Notes: generated from the sequence alone by a model not told the origin. Shown: positions 1-7,176, numbered from the stretch's first letter. The stretch: 9,192 bases of DNA from Candidatus Aphodoplasma excrementigallinarum (GCA_018713805.1 DVOF01000009.1:1-9192); one strand, 5' to 3'. A program made the numbers and translations.

Positions 1-208
1 GAAGAAGAAGTACCGCACGATAATCGGCGACGACGCGTTCATTGGGTGCAATACGAACCTCGTTTCCCCTGTGACGGTGCATGACAACGCATATATTGCC
101 GCAGGCTCGACGATTACGGACGAAGTGCCGGAGAGTGCGCTTGCGATTGCAAGAAGCAGGCAGGTAAATAAGATGGAGTGGAAAGATAGGAGGAAGCAGG
201 ACAAATGA
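1..208 (+). CDS. glmU: GlmU C-terminal fragment (bifunctional UDP-GlcNAc pyrophosphorylase / GlcN-1-P acetyltransferase), 5' end outside window
   Basis: This is the last 68 codons of an open frame entering from the left edge (first full codon at base 2) and stopping with TGA at 206-208. The peptide carries left-handed beta-helix hexapeptide repeats (TIIGDDAFIGCNTNLVSPV, then a turn ending in YIAAGSTIT) followed by ALAIARSRQ and a basic tail. That pattern matches the C-terminal end of GlmU, the domain that binds acetyl-CoA. The full enzyme acetylates glucosamine-1-phosphate and then uridylylates it to make UDP-GlcNAc, the cytoplasmic precursor of peptidoglycan. The uridyltransferase domain and the catalytic acetyltransferase residues lie outside the window. 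The stop codon overlaps the prs start (ATGA at 205-208), so the two genes are very probably co-transcribed and translationally coupled; glmU-prs adjacency is well known in Bacillota. Another hexapeptide acetyltransferase is possible but less likely given the neighbour. Confidence 0.9.
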   Translation, partial: KKKYRTIIGDDAFIGCNTNLVSPVTVHDNAYIAAGSTITDEVPESALAIARSRQVNKMEWKDRRKQDK

Positions 209-1161
209 TAACACACGGTAAGAACATCAAGATTTTCGCGGCGAATTCCAATCCGGACCTTGCGGCGAGGATTGCAGAGCGGCTGGAGCTTCCAGTCGGG
301 AAGTCGAGCGTCGGGATGTTTTCTGACGGTGAAATCTCGGTAAACCTTTACGAAACGGTGCGCGGGAGCGACGTGTTTGTGGTACAGTCCACCTCGGAGC
401 CGGTCAACGACCATCTGATGGAGCTGCTCATTATGATCGATGCGCTCAAACGTGCGTCGGCTGGGCGGATTACGGCGGTTATCCCGTATATGGGTTATGC
501 GCGGCAGGACCGCAAGGCGAAGGCGCGCGACCCAATTTCGGCAAAGCTGGTAGCCGACCTGATTTCAACAGCGGGGGCGGATCGTGTTCTTACGATGGAT
601 TTACATGCGGCACAGATTCAGGGCTTTTTCAATATCCCGGTCGACCATCTGCTCGGTGTGCCGATTCTTGCGCCTTATTATGCAAAGAAGTTCGGGCGTG
701 ACCGCGACGATATCGTTGTCGTATCGCCTGACCTCGGCAGCGTGACGCGCGCACGCAACTTTGCGCAGCGGCTCAATGTACCGCTTGCCATTATTGATAA
801 GAGAAGGCCGAAGGCGAATGTGTCCGAGGTTATGAACATCATCGGCGATGTAAAGGAAAAAACGGTTATCCTGGTCGACGACATGATCGACACGGCGGGT
901 ACGATCACGCATGGCGCGCAGGCGCTTGTCGACTATGGCGCGAAGGAAGTGTACGCTTGCTGTACGCATCCGGTACTGTCCGGCCCGGCGATCGAGCGGA
1001 TTGAGAATTGCCCGATCACGGAGCTTCTGGTACTTGACACGATCTCGCTTCCGGAGGAAAAGAAGATCGATAAGATCAAGACGATGTCGGTTGCGCCGGT
1101 GTTTGCAGAGGCGATCGAGCGGATTTACGAGGATTTGTCGGTCAGCACGCTGTTTGTTTAA
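205..1161 (+). CDS. prs: Ribose-phosphate pyrophosphokinase (PRPP synthetase)
   Basis: The product is a 318-residue cytoplasmic enzyme that transfers pyrophosphate from ATP to ribose-5-phosphate, giving PRPP for purine, pyrimidine, NAD, histidine and tryptophan synthesis. All class I signatures are visible: YARQDRK at 98-104 (flexible loop and ATP site), MDLHAAQIQGFF at 131-142 (divalent metal signature with His134), SPDLGSVTRAR at 174-184, the catalytic loop DKRRPK at 198-203, and the PRPP-binding loop VDDMIDTAGTI at 224-234. Length is normal for the family and no key residue is missing. The ATG start is supported by AGGAGGA at 188-194, ten bases upstream and inside glmU, and by the ATGA overlap with the glmU stop. 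The class I enzyme is usually a hexamer controlled by phosphate and ADP; that is family knowledge, not visible here. An imperfect hairpin with a T run follows the stop codon and may reduce read-through into pth. Confidence 0.98.
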   Translation: MITHGKNIKIFAANSNPDLAARIAERLELPVGKSSVGMFSDGEISVNLYETVRGSDVFVVQSTSEPVNDHLMELLIMIDALKRASAGRITAVIPYMGYARQDRKAKARDPISAKLVADLISTAGADRVLTMDLHAAQIQGFFNIPVDHLLGVPILAPYYAKKFGRDRDDIVVVSPDLGSVTRARNFAQRLNVPLAIIDKRRPKANVSEVMNIIGDVKEKTVILVDDMIDTAGTITHGAQALVDYGAKEVYACCTHPVLSGPAIERIENCPITELLVLDTISLPEEKKIDKIKTMSVAPVFAEAIERIYEDLSVSTLFV

Positions 1162-1186
1162 TAAATCATTGCAGATTAGATTGCCG

Positions 1187-1218
1187 AAGGGCCGGGTATG
1201 TTAAAACCGGGCCTTTTT
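1187..1218 (+). terminator. Imperfect hairpin plus T run between prs and pth (leaky terminator or attenuator)
   Basis: AAGG (1187-1190) and CCGG (1192-1195) pair with CCGG (1207-1210) and CCTT (1212-1215), with a G-G mismatch (1191/1211) in the middle and a loop of about 11 bases. Five T residues (1214-1218) overlap and follow the right arm. The shape is that of a Rho-independent terminator, but the mismatch and short T run suggest it is weak. Because pth lies 42 bases downstream on the same strand with no clear promoter, partial read-through is the simplest reading. Confidence 0.5.
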
Positions 1219-1247
1219 GGCGTATGATAAGCAGGAGTATACCTGAC

Positions 1248-1262
1248 GGGGGGATTACATTG
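1248..1262 (+). promoter_or_regulatory. Ribosome binding site that supports a TTG start for pth
   Basis: GGGGGGA at 1248-1254 lies five bases before TTG at 1260-1262. The upstream in-frame ATG at 1224 follows a T-rich terminator-like stretch (1214-1218) and has no purine-rich site in front of it. A second AGGAG at 1233-1237 is about 22 bases from the TTG, too far to serve it. Confidence 0.65.
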
Positions 1263-1856
1263 TTTTTGATTGCAGGACTTGGCAACCCGGGCCGAAAGTA
1301 TGAGATGACAAGGCATAATATCGGCTTTGAAGTGATAGATTATATATCGAAAGAATATGGGATCAAGGTTAATAAAATCCGGCATAAAGCGCTTCTTGGC
1401 GAGGGCGTGTTGCAGGGTGAGCGCGTTCTGCTGGCGAAGCCGCAGACGTTTATGAACCTGAGCGGGGAGAGTATCCGCGATATCTGCGAGTATTACAAGC
1501 TCCCGCCGGAAAAAATCATTATCATATACGACGACATTGCCTTGCCGACCGGTTCGGTCCGCATCCGGGCCAAAGGGTCTGCCGGCGGGCACAACGGGAT
1601 GAAGTCGGTCATCTACCAGTTACAGACGGACGAATTTATGCGCCTGCGTATCGGCGTCGGCGCGCCGAAGCACGCAGACTACGACCTGAAGGACTATGTG
1701 CTCGGCCGCTTCCGGCCTGACGAGGCCGACGACATCATATCGGCGGTTAAGCTGTGCCCGGACGCGCTCGCGGTGATGATGCGCGACGGCGCGCAGGCGG
1801 CTGCCTCGAAGTACAACCGGACGGTCAAGCACGAAGAAAGCGAAGGCGAGAGGTGA
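1260..1856 (+). CDS. pth: Peptidyl-tRNA hydrolase
   Basis: This essential cytoplasmic esterase cleaves peptidyl-tRNA that has dropped off ribosomes and so recycles tRNA. The TTG start at 1260 gives 198 residues beginning MFLIAGLGNPG, which fits the family's usual N-terminus and length. The in-frame ATG at 1224 would add twelve residues that the family does not have, and it lacks a ribosome site. Numbered from TTG, the active-site residues are all present: Asn9 in GLGNPG, the catalytic His19 in TRHNIGF, Asn66 in QTFMNLSG, Asp91/Asp92 in IIYDDIALP, and Asn112 in GGHNGMKS. The last dozen or so residues are charged and poorly conserved, as is common. The gene ends four bases before the mfd start, and the mfd ribosome site lies over its stop codon, so the two are likely translationally coupled. 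The pth-mfd pairing is typical of Bacillota, although the ctc gene (between prs and pth in Bacillus) and fin (between pth and mfd) are absent. Confidence 0.95.
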   Translation: MFLIAGLGNPGRKYEMTRHNIGFEVIDYISKEYGIKVNKIRHKALLGEGVLQGERVLLAKPQTFMNLSGESIRDICEYYKLPPEKIIIIYDDIALPTGSVRIRAKGSAGGHNGMKSVIYQLQTDEFMRLRIGVGAPKHADYDLKDYVLGRFRPDEADDIISAVKLCPDALAVMMRDGAQAAASKYNRTVKHEESEGER

Positions 1857-1860
1857 GCGG

Positions 1861-4800
1861 ATGCCTTTTGAAACGGTATTTGACAATTACAGTGAATTTG
1901 AAGAGCTGATTCACTGTATCAATGATAATATTACGCCAGTCAACGTAATCACAGGGGTGGGGGCACAGCGCGCGCACCTCCTTTTTGCTGTGCAAAAAAA
2001 GCTGGGCCGCCCTATTCTGGCCCTGACGGCGACGGATGTTGAGGCGCAGACGCTGGCGGAGGATTTGCGTTTTTTTGCGCCGGAGCAGGTGCTGCTGTTC
2101 CCGTCGAAGGAATATGTGTATTACGACATCGACAGCGTAAGCCGGGAAATGAGCCTGAAGCGGCTGGAGGTGCTTGCGCAGCTTGCAGAGGGAAGCGACG
2201 ATAAAATCGTCGTTGCCGGGATTGACGCGGCGCTCCAGTACACCGCGGATAAAAAGATGTTTTTAGAGCATATCCTGCGTTTTTCCGTCGGCGGGACGGC
2301 GGATATCGAGGAATTAAGCCAAAAACTCGTCACCATGGGCTATGTGCGCGAGGATATGGTGGAAGGGCGCGGCCAGTTCTCCGTACGCGGCGGCATCGTC
2401 GATATTTTCGGCGCAAATAGCGAAAACCCGATACGGATCGAGTTTTTCGACGACGAAATCGACTCTATCCGTACCTTCGATGCGGGCGAGCAGCGTTCGC
2501 TTGAAAAGTTACAGGAGACGGCGGTCTATCCCTGCCGGGAAATCCTGTTTGATGAAGCGGGACAGGAAAAGCTGGCGGAATGCATGAAAAAGTCGCTTGC
2601 AAAGCTGAAGCGGAAGAAGGAGGACGCAGCTGACGCAATCGAGCACCTGGAATCCGACTTGGAACGGCTGGCAGAAACGCATTATTTTGCTTCGCTCGAC
2701 AAGTATGTGTCTGACATTTATGGACGGATTCCGACGATATTCGACTGGTTCGGCGACGAGGCATTGTACTGCATCGACGAACCGCGCAAGGTCGGCGAGC
2801 GGGCGAAGAGCTTTGAGTGGGAGATGGGGGAAACAGTTTCTACGCTGATGGAAAAGGGCGTGCTCCCACCGGAGAAGAAGCCATTTGCCGCAGATTATAA
2901 GGATGTGATCCACAGTATCAGCAAAAGGAGCCTCATTGGGCTTGGCGGCGTGTCGTTTGCAAGCCCGGACTACCGGGCAAAGCAGCACCTCGATTTTGGG
3001 GTCAAGAGCCTAAATTCCTTTCACGGGAAGATGGAGTTCCTCTGTGACGATTTACGCGCGTGGCACCAGAAAAAGGCGACGGTCGTTATCCTTGCCGGCG
3101 GGCATAGTAGGGCGCAGCACCTTTGCACCGAACTGAATAATCAAGACATTGAGTGCGTTTACGCAGAAACGCTTTCCCATATCACAAAAGGCCAAACTGT
3201 TGTTACAACGGGGAGCCTGTCGAGCGGGTTCGAGTATCCGCTCGTTGGATTCGTACTCGTCAGCGACCGTGAGATTTTCTTGGAGCGGCGCGCAAAGAGC
3301 CGCCGCGCGCAGCAGGACAAGAGCGCGGCGAAAATCCGTTCCTTTACAGACATTTCGCCGGGTGATTATGTCGTACACCAGACGCACGGCATCGGACGCT
3401 ACGAGGGGATTCAAAAGCTGAGCGTTGACAAGGTGACAAAGGACTACCTAAAAATTGCATATCAGGGGACGGACTGTTTGTATGTGCCGGTCGACCAACT
3501 CGATTTGCTGTATAAATATATCGGCGGCACGGACCGGGCGGTGCATGTGAACAAGCTTGGCGGCGCGGACTGGAACAAGACGAAGGAACGCGTCAAGAAG
3601 TCGACGGCCGACCTTGCCGAGCACCTTATTAAGCTGTACGCGGAGCGCGAGCAGACGAAGGGATATGCCTTTTCGCCGGATACGCCGTGGCAGCGCGAGT
3701 TTGAGGACAGCTTTGGCTATGTCGAAACGCCCGACCAGATGCGCTCTATTGAGGAAGTGAAGCGGGATATGGAGTCGCCGCGCTCAATGGACCGCCTGCT
3801 GTGCGGCGACGTCGGTTACGGCAAGACCGAGGTTGCGATGCGTGCGGCGTTTAAGGCCGTGATGGACTCGAAGCAGGTGGCCTATCTCGTGCCGACGACG
3901 ATTCTGGCTATGCAGCACTACAATAACTTTGCCCAGCGCATGCACGACTTCCCAATCCGGGTGGAAATGCTTTCGCGTTTCCGTACGCCCGCACAGCAGA
4001 AAGAGACGCTTGCCCGGCTCAAAACCGGGGAGACGGATATTGTAATCGGGACGCACCGGCTGTTGTCTAAGGATTTGGAGTTTAAAGACCTGGGGCTGCT
4101 GATCGTCGACGAGGAGCAGCGGTTCGGCGTGGCGCACAAGGAGGCGCTCAAGGAAATGCGCAAAAATGTCGACGTGCTCACGCTGACAGCAACGCCGATT
4201 CCGCGTACGCTGCACATGGCGATGGTGAACATCCGCGACATGAGCGTCATTACCCAGCCGCCGGAGAACCGCTATCCGGTGCAGACGTATGTCATGGAAC
4301 AAAATGACGAAATTCTGGCCGACGCAATCAAAAAGGAGCTCGGTCGCGGGGGACAGGTATACTATCTCTATAACCGCGTGTCCGGCATCCAGGGCGTTGC
4401 GCGGCGGATTCAGGCGCTTGTGCCGGAGGCGCGCGTCGGCGTCGGGCACGGGAAGATGAAGGAAGAAGAGCTTGAAAACGTGATGATGGATTTGATGGAC
4501 GGCGAAATCAATGTACTCGTCTGCACGACTATCATTGAAACAGGGCTCGATGTGCCGAATGTCAATACGATCATCATTGAAAATGCAGATAAGATGGGCC
4601 TTGCTCAACTCTACCAGCTGCGCGGGCGCGTCGGACGGTCGAACCGGCTGGCATACGCATATCTGACCTACCGCCGCGACCGGATGATGACCGACGTGGC
4701 GCAGAAACGTCTGAGCGCAATCCGCGAATTTACGGAGTTTGGCTCCGGGTTCAAAATTGCCCTGCGCGATTTGGAAATACGCGGCGCGGGCAACCTGCTC

Positions 4801-5358
4801 GGCGCGCAGCAGCATGGGCATATGGATGCGGTCGGCTACGACATGTACTGCAAGCTGCTCAAGGAAAGCGTCGACGAGCTGCGCGGCGAGCACACGGAGG
4901 AGGAAATCGGCACAACGGTGGAGCTGCGTGTCGACGCGCATATCCCGGAAAGCTATATTCGCAATCAGAACCAGCGGATCGACATCTACAAAAAAATTGC
5001 ATCGATTACATCGTTGCAGGATAGTTACGATGTGGAGGAGGAAATCGAGGACCGCTTCGGGACAATCCCGCCGCCGGTGCGCAACGTAATCGACATTGCG
5101 CTGATCAAGGCGGACGCCCATTCGCTCGGTATCACGGAGGTCACGCAGAGCGACAAGGGCATCATGTTCGTGTTTGAGGCAAAGCGGATCGATATGAAGG
5201 CGATATCCGGCATCATTGCCAAAAGTAAGGGCAAAGCGCTGTTTTCTGCCGGGGAGCGGCCGTATTTGATGATTCGGGAAACGGCAGATTCACAAAAAGA
5301 AACGCTGTCTAATATTAAGTTTTTGTTACAATCGATGAAAGAATTGCAGTCTGTATAA
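1861..5358 (+). CDS. mfd: Transcription-repair coupling factor Mfd
   Basis: The product is an 1165-residue ATP-driven DNA translocase that pushes stalled RNA polymerase off damaged DNA and recruits UvrA for nucleotide excision repair. Its size is normal (about 1150-1180). Domains in order: a UvrB-like N-terminal module (about 1-350) whose Walker A position is degenerate (TGVGAQRAHLL near 31-41), as expected in Mfd; the UvrA-contact region around GRGQFSVRGGIVDIF (169-183); a CarD-like RNA polymerase interaction domain starting near DISPGDYVVHQTHGIGRY (497 on); and a RecG-like helicase core with Walker A GDVGYGKT (649-656, Lys655), Walker B DEEQ (750-753), TATPIPRT (776-783) and motif VI RGRVGRS (921-927). 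A TRG translocation motif follows, including RGAGNLLG (974-981), and then the C-terminal autoinhibitory domain (about 1020-1165). AGGTGAG (1851-1857) overlaps the pth stop and precedes the ATG by three bases. The frame is intact, with no sign of decay. A 1.3-kb open frame on the opposite strand is a composition shadow. Confidence 0.98.
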   Translation: MPFETVFDNYSEFEELIHCINDNITPVNVITGVGAQRAHLLFAVQKKLGRPILALTATDVEAQTLAEDLRFFAPEQVLLFPSKEYVYYDIDSVSREMSLKRLEVLAQLAEGSDDKIVVAGIDAALQYTADKKMFLEHILRFSVGGTADIEELSQKLVTMGYVREDMVEGRGQFSVRGGIVDIFGANSENPIRIEFFDDEIDSIRTFDAGEQRSLEKLQETAVYPCREILFDEAGQEKLAECMKKSLAKLKRKKEDAADAIEHLESDLERLAETHYFASLDKYVSDIYGRIPTIFDWFGDEALYCIDEPRKVGERAKSFEWEMGETVSTLMEKGVLPPEKKPFAADYKDVIHSISKRSLIGLGGVSFASPDYRAKQHLDFGVKSLNSFHGKMEFLCDDLRAWHQKKATVVILAGGHSRAQHLCTELNNQDIECVYAETLSHITKGQTVVTTGSLSSGFEYPLVGFVLVSDREIFLERRAKSRRAQQDKSAAKIRSFTDISPGDYVVHQTHGIGRYEGIQKLSVDKVTKDYLKIAYQGTDCLYVPVDQLDLLYKYIGGTDRAVHVNKLGGADWNKTKERVKKSTADLAEHLIKLYAEREQTKGYAFSPDTPWQREFEDSFGYVETPDQMRSIEEVKRDMESPRSMDRLLCGDVGYGKTEVAMRAAFKAVMDSKQVAYLVPTTILAMQHYNNFAQRMHDFPIRVEMLSRFRTPAQQKETLARLKTGETDIVIGTHRLLSKDLEFKDLGLLIVDEEQRFGVAHKEALKEMRKNVDVLTLTATPIPRTLHMAMVNIRDMSVITQPPENRYPVQTYVMEQNDEILADAIKKELGRGGQVYYLYNRVSGIQGVARRIQALVPEARVGVGHGKMKEEELENVMMDLMDGEINVLVCTTIIETGLDVPNVNTIIIENADKMGLAQLYQLRGRVGRSNRLAYAYLTYRRDRMMTDVAQKRLSAIREFTEFGSGFKIALRDLEIRGAGNLLGAQQHGHMDAVGYDMYCKLLKESVDELRGEHTEEEIGTTVELRVDAHIPESYIRNQNQRIDIYKKIASITSLQDSYDVEEEIEDRFGTIPPPVRNVIDIALIKADAHSLGITEVTQSDKGIMFVFEAKRIDMKAISGIIAKSKGKALFSAGERPYLMIRETADSQKETLSNIKFLLQSMKELQSV

Positions 5359-5372
5359 ATCTTTGTTATACT
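5344..5372 (+). promoter_or_regulatory. Candidate sigma-A-type promoter for the prsA-like gene
   Basis: TTGCAG (5344-5349), inside the last codons of mfd, is separated by exactly 17 bases from TATACT (5367-5372), which matches the -10 consensus at five of six positions. The -35 matches at only three of six. The surrounding 5360-5395 is unusually A/T-rich for this window. A start near 5379 would give a leader of about 50 bases that contains a small hairpin (TTTCC 5394-5398 with GGAAA 5403-5407). This would allow the foldase to be expressed independently of mfd. Confidence 0.4.
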
Positions 5373-5412
5373 ATAAGTATTCTATATTTTCCATTTCCTG
5401 CGGGAAAGGTAT

Positions 5413-5430
5413 AAGGAGTTGGAGTTTTTG
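5413..5430 (+). promoter_or_regulatory. Ribosome binding site that supports a TTG start for the prsA-like gene
   Basis: AAGGAG at 5413-5418 lies nine bases before TTG at 5428-5430. The longest-frame TTG at 5419 abuts this site directly and so is unlikely to be used. A later ATG at 5443 has only a weak AAAGGG upstream and would remove the positive charges of the signal peptide. Confidence 0.65.
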
Positions 5431-6468
5431 AAAGGGAAAAAGATGATTGCATGGATAGGCGCGCTCGTTCTCTGCGTCGGCGTTTTTGCCGGATGCTCGA
5501 TGGAGAATACACAGGAAGTATTTAGCGTCAACGGCGAAGCGGTTGGCCGCGGGGAGTTTACGTTCTTTTTGGAAAACATGAAGGCGTTGATTGCGCAGGA
5601 GTCGGACCTCGACACAACGGATGAGAGCGTATGGGACACTGCGGAAATCGACAATAAAAAGGCGATCGATGTTGCGAAGGATAAGGCAGTCGAGGATGTC
5701 GTTTCACTGCTGGTACAGGTTCAAAAGGCGAAAGAGGAGGGGCTTACGCTCACCGAAGACGACCAGAAAGAGATCAATAAGCAGAAAAACACTTTCGTTC
5801 AGCAGTACGGCGGGCAAAACAGCTTCAACGAACAGCTGAAATCGTGGCAGATTTCAGAAGATACGTTTGATGAAATTTTACAGGATTATAAATATGCGTC
5901 CAAGCTGCAGGAGAAGTATATGGCAGAAGACGAGAAAATCAACAACATTACGGATGAAGAGATTCAGGCCAAATACGACTCCGAGCATGAAGCGGCGCTC
6001 CGGGAGCAGATTTTTGTCAAGCATATCCTGATCATGCCAAAACAGGCGACCGACACCGAGGCGGCTGTGACCGACGAGCAGGCGCAGGCAAAGGCGCAGG
6101 AGATTCTCGACCGGATCAATGCCGGGGAGGATTTTGACACGCTCATGCGGGAGTATTCGGACGATGTGGAATCGTCTTTTGAAGGATATAGCTTTACCCA
6201 TAATGACGGCCAGTTTATCCAGGAGTTTGACGATGCGGCGTATGCTTTGGCGGTTAACGAGGTCAGCGGCATTGTAAAGACCGATAAAGGTTACCACATC
6301 ATTAAGCGTCTGCCGCTTGAGAACGACGAGTTCCCGGCGCTGGATACTGTGCGCGATACCGTAATCGAGATCATCAAAAGCGAGCGGTACCAGACGATGG
6401 TAGCGGAGGAATGGGTTCCGGCTGCAACGGTAGTGACGCAGGAGGAAGTTTTCAACAGCATAAAATAG
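5428..6468 (+). CDS. PrsA-like foldase lipoprotein (parvulin-type peptidyl-prolyl isomerase)
   Basis: From the TTG at 5428 the product is 346 residues. It begins with a lipoprotein signal peptide: basic MKGKK, a hydrophobic run, then the lipobox VFAGC with the acylated Cys23. It should therefore sit on the outer face of the membrane. Residues about 30-185 are acidic, lysine-rich and probably helical, starting with VFSVNGEAVGRGEFTFFL, as in the N-terminal chaperone part of SurA/PrsA proteins. Residues about 193-297 form a PpiC rotamase domain, with His199 in VKHILIM, Asp245 in YSDD, and His290 in GYHIIKR at the usual parvulin positions. The common GGDLG turn is replaced by a sequence around GYSFTHNDGQF, so activity may be altered. 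PrsA proteins help secreted proteins fold after export. A foldase in this position after mfd is, from memory, common in Clostridia. It lies 69 bases after mfd, with a possible promoter of its own, and 26 bases before the next gene. The exact orthology to PrsA is uncertain. Confidence 0.88.
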   Translation: MKGKKMIAWIGALVLCVGVFAGCSMENTQEVFSVNGEAVGRGEFTFFLENMKALIAQESDLDTTDESVWDTAEIDNKKAIDVAKDKAVEDVVSLLVQVQKAKEEGLTLTEDDQKEINKQKNTFVQQYGGQNSFNEQLKSWQISEDTFDEILQDYKYASKLQEKYMAEDEKINNITDEEIQAKYDSEHEAALREQIFVKHILIMPKQATDTEAAVTDEQAQAKAQEILDRINAGEDFDTLMREYSDDVESSFEGYSFTHNDGQFIQEFDDAAYALAVNEVSGIVKTDKGYHIIKRLPLENDEFPALDTVRDTVIEIIKSERYQTMVAEEWVPAATVVTQEEVFNSIK

Positions 6469-6472
6469 TTTA

Positions 6473-6487
6473 CCGCCAAAGCGGGGG
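6473..6487 (+). promoter_or_regulatory. Ribosome binding site of the acetyltransferase gene, partly in a small hairpin
   Basis: The G run at 6483-6487 lies seven bases before ATG 6495. CCGC (6473-6476) can pair with GCGG (6481-6484) around a CAAA loop, so two of the five G residues could be held in a four-bp stem. The stem is short and may have no effect in vivo. Confidence 0.35.
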
Positions 6488-6494
6488 ATGAAAG

Positions 6495-7130
6495 ATGAGA
6501 GAAGAGGAAAAGATTTTTGCCGGGGTGCTGTTCTCGCCCGGGAATCCGGAACTGAAACAAATCAAGCTTCGTACGCATAATTTATGCAGCGAGTATAACC
6601 GCACCTTTGAGGACGAAACGGAGAAGCGGAGCAGATTGGTGCAGGAGATTTTTGGCGCATTTGGCGAAGCCGGCTTTATCCAGGGGCCGATGTATATCCA
6701 TTACGGCGTGCATACGAAAATCGGCGACCGGTTTTTCGGTAACTTTAACCTGACGATTCAGGACGATGCGCCGGTTGTGATTGGTTCTGACTGCAATTTT
6801 GGGCCGAATGTAACGATCGTGACGCCCGTCCACCCTATGCTCCCGGATGAGCGCAGGATGATTTTGGACAAAGACCGCATTGAGCGTCATATGTGCTATG
6901 CAAAGCCCGTGACAATTGGGAACGATTGCTGGTTCGGTGCAAACGTCGTCGTTTGTCCGGGCGTGACGATCGGGGATAACTGTGTGATTGGGGCGGGTAG
7001 CGTCGTTGTGAAGGATATACCAGCGAACAGCTTTGCGGCAGGGAACCCTTGCCGCGTAATCCGGACGATCACGGAGGCGGACAGCTTGAAGTATAAGCCC
7101 GAGATTTTGGGCGACAACATCATAGAATAG
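6495..7130 (+). CDS. Maa/LacA/NodL-family sugar O-acetyltransferase (left-handed beta-helix)
   Basis: The product is a 211-residue cytoplasmic acetyl-CoA-dependent transferase. Residues about 3-55 resemble the helical maltose-acetyltransferase N-terminal domain (EKIFAGVLF, then CSEYNRT). From about 75 onward hexapeptide repeats build a beta-helix, for example IGDRFFGNFN (76-85), VVIGSDCNFGPNV (94-106) and IGNDCWFGANVVVCPGVTIG (141-160). His113 in TPVHPM matches the catalytic histidine of LacA-type enzymes. The C-terminal AAGNPCRVIR (181-190) is the usual acetyl-CoA-site ending. The loop after the histidine (about 114-137, ending YAKPV) is longer than in Escherichia coli Maa and probably covers the active site. 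Family members acetylate maltose, galactosides or Nod factors, and the natural acceptor often remains unknown; I do not assign one here. The gene follows the foldase by 26 bases with a GGGGG ribosome site seven bases before the ATG, and ends just before a strong hairpin, so it is likely the last gene of the run. Confidence 0.9.
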   Translation: MREEEKIFAGVLFSPGNPELKQIKLRTHNLCSEYNRTFEDETEKRSRLVQEIFGAFGEAGFIQGPMYIHYGVHTKIGDRFFGNFNLTIQDDAPVVIGSDCNFGPNVTIVTPVHPMLPDERRMILDKDRIERHMCYAKPVTIGNDCWFGANVVVCPGVTIGDNCVIGAGSVVVKDIPANSFAAGNPCRVIRTITEADSLKYKPEILGDNIIE

Positions 7131-7132
7131 CA

Positions 7133-7160
7133 AAAGCGCCATACAAACGTATGGCGCTTT
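7133..7160. terminator. Bidirectional intrinsic terminator between convergent genes
   Basis: A perfect 12-bp inverted repeat, AAAGCGCCATAC (7133-7144) and GTATGGCGCTTT (7149-7160), surrounds an AAAC loop. It starts two bases after the plus-strand acetyltransferase stop and lies 16 bases past the GNAT stop on the minus strand. The A/T pairs at the stem base give a short U run (TTTATTA on plus, TTTTGCTATT on minus), so it can serve both converging transcripts. Confidence 0.85.
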
Positions 7161-7176
7161 ATTACGCGCAAAATAA

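Noticed and set aside
1861..1990. Possible loss of the Walker A motif in the Mfd N-terminal module (TGVGAQRAHLL)
   Set aside because: The UvrB-like module of Mfd is known to lack a functional ATP site; this is normal for the family and not decay.
3784..5121. A 445-codon open frame on the minus strand opposite mfd
   Set aside because: It lies wholly inside the helicase core of an intact, well-conserved mfd. Its translation is rich in His, Arg and Val runs typical of a reverse-frame shadow in G/C-biased coding DNA, shows no domain I recognise, and has no supporting ribosome site that I could see.
7133..7160. Perfect inverted repeat as an insertion-sequence end or attachment site
   Set aside because: Its position between two convergent stop codons, 12-bp stem, four-base loop and T-rich flanks are fully explained by a bidirectional terminator, and no transposase or integrase is nearby.
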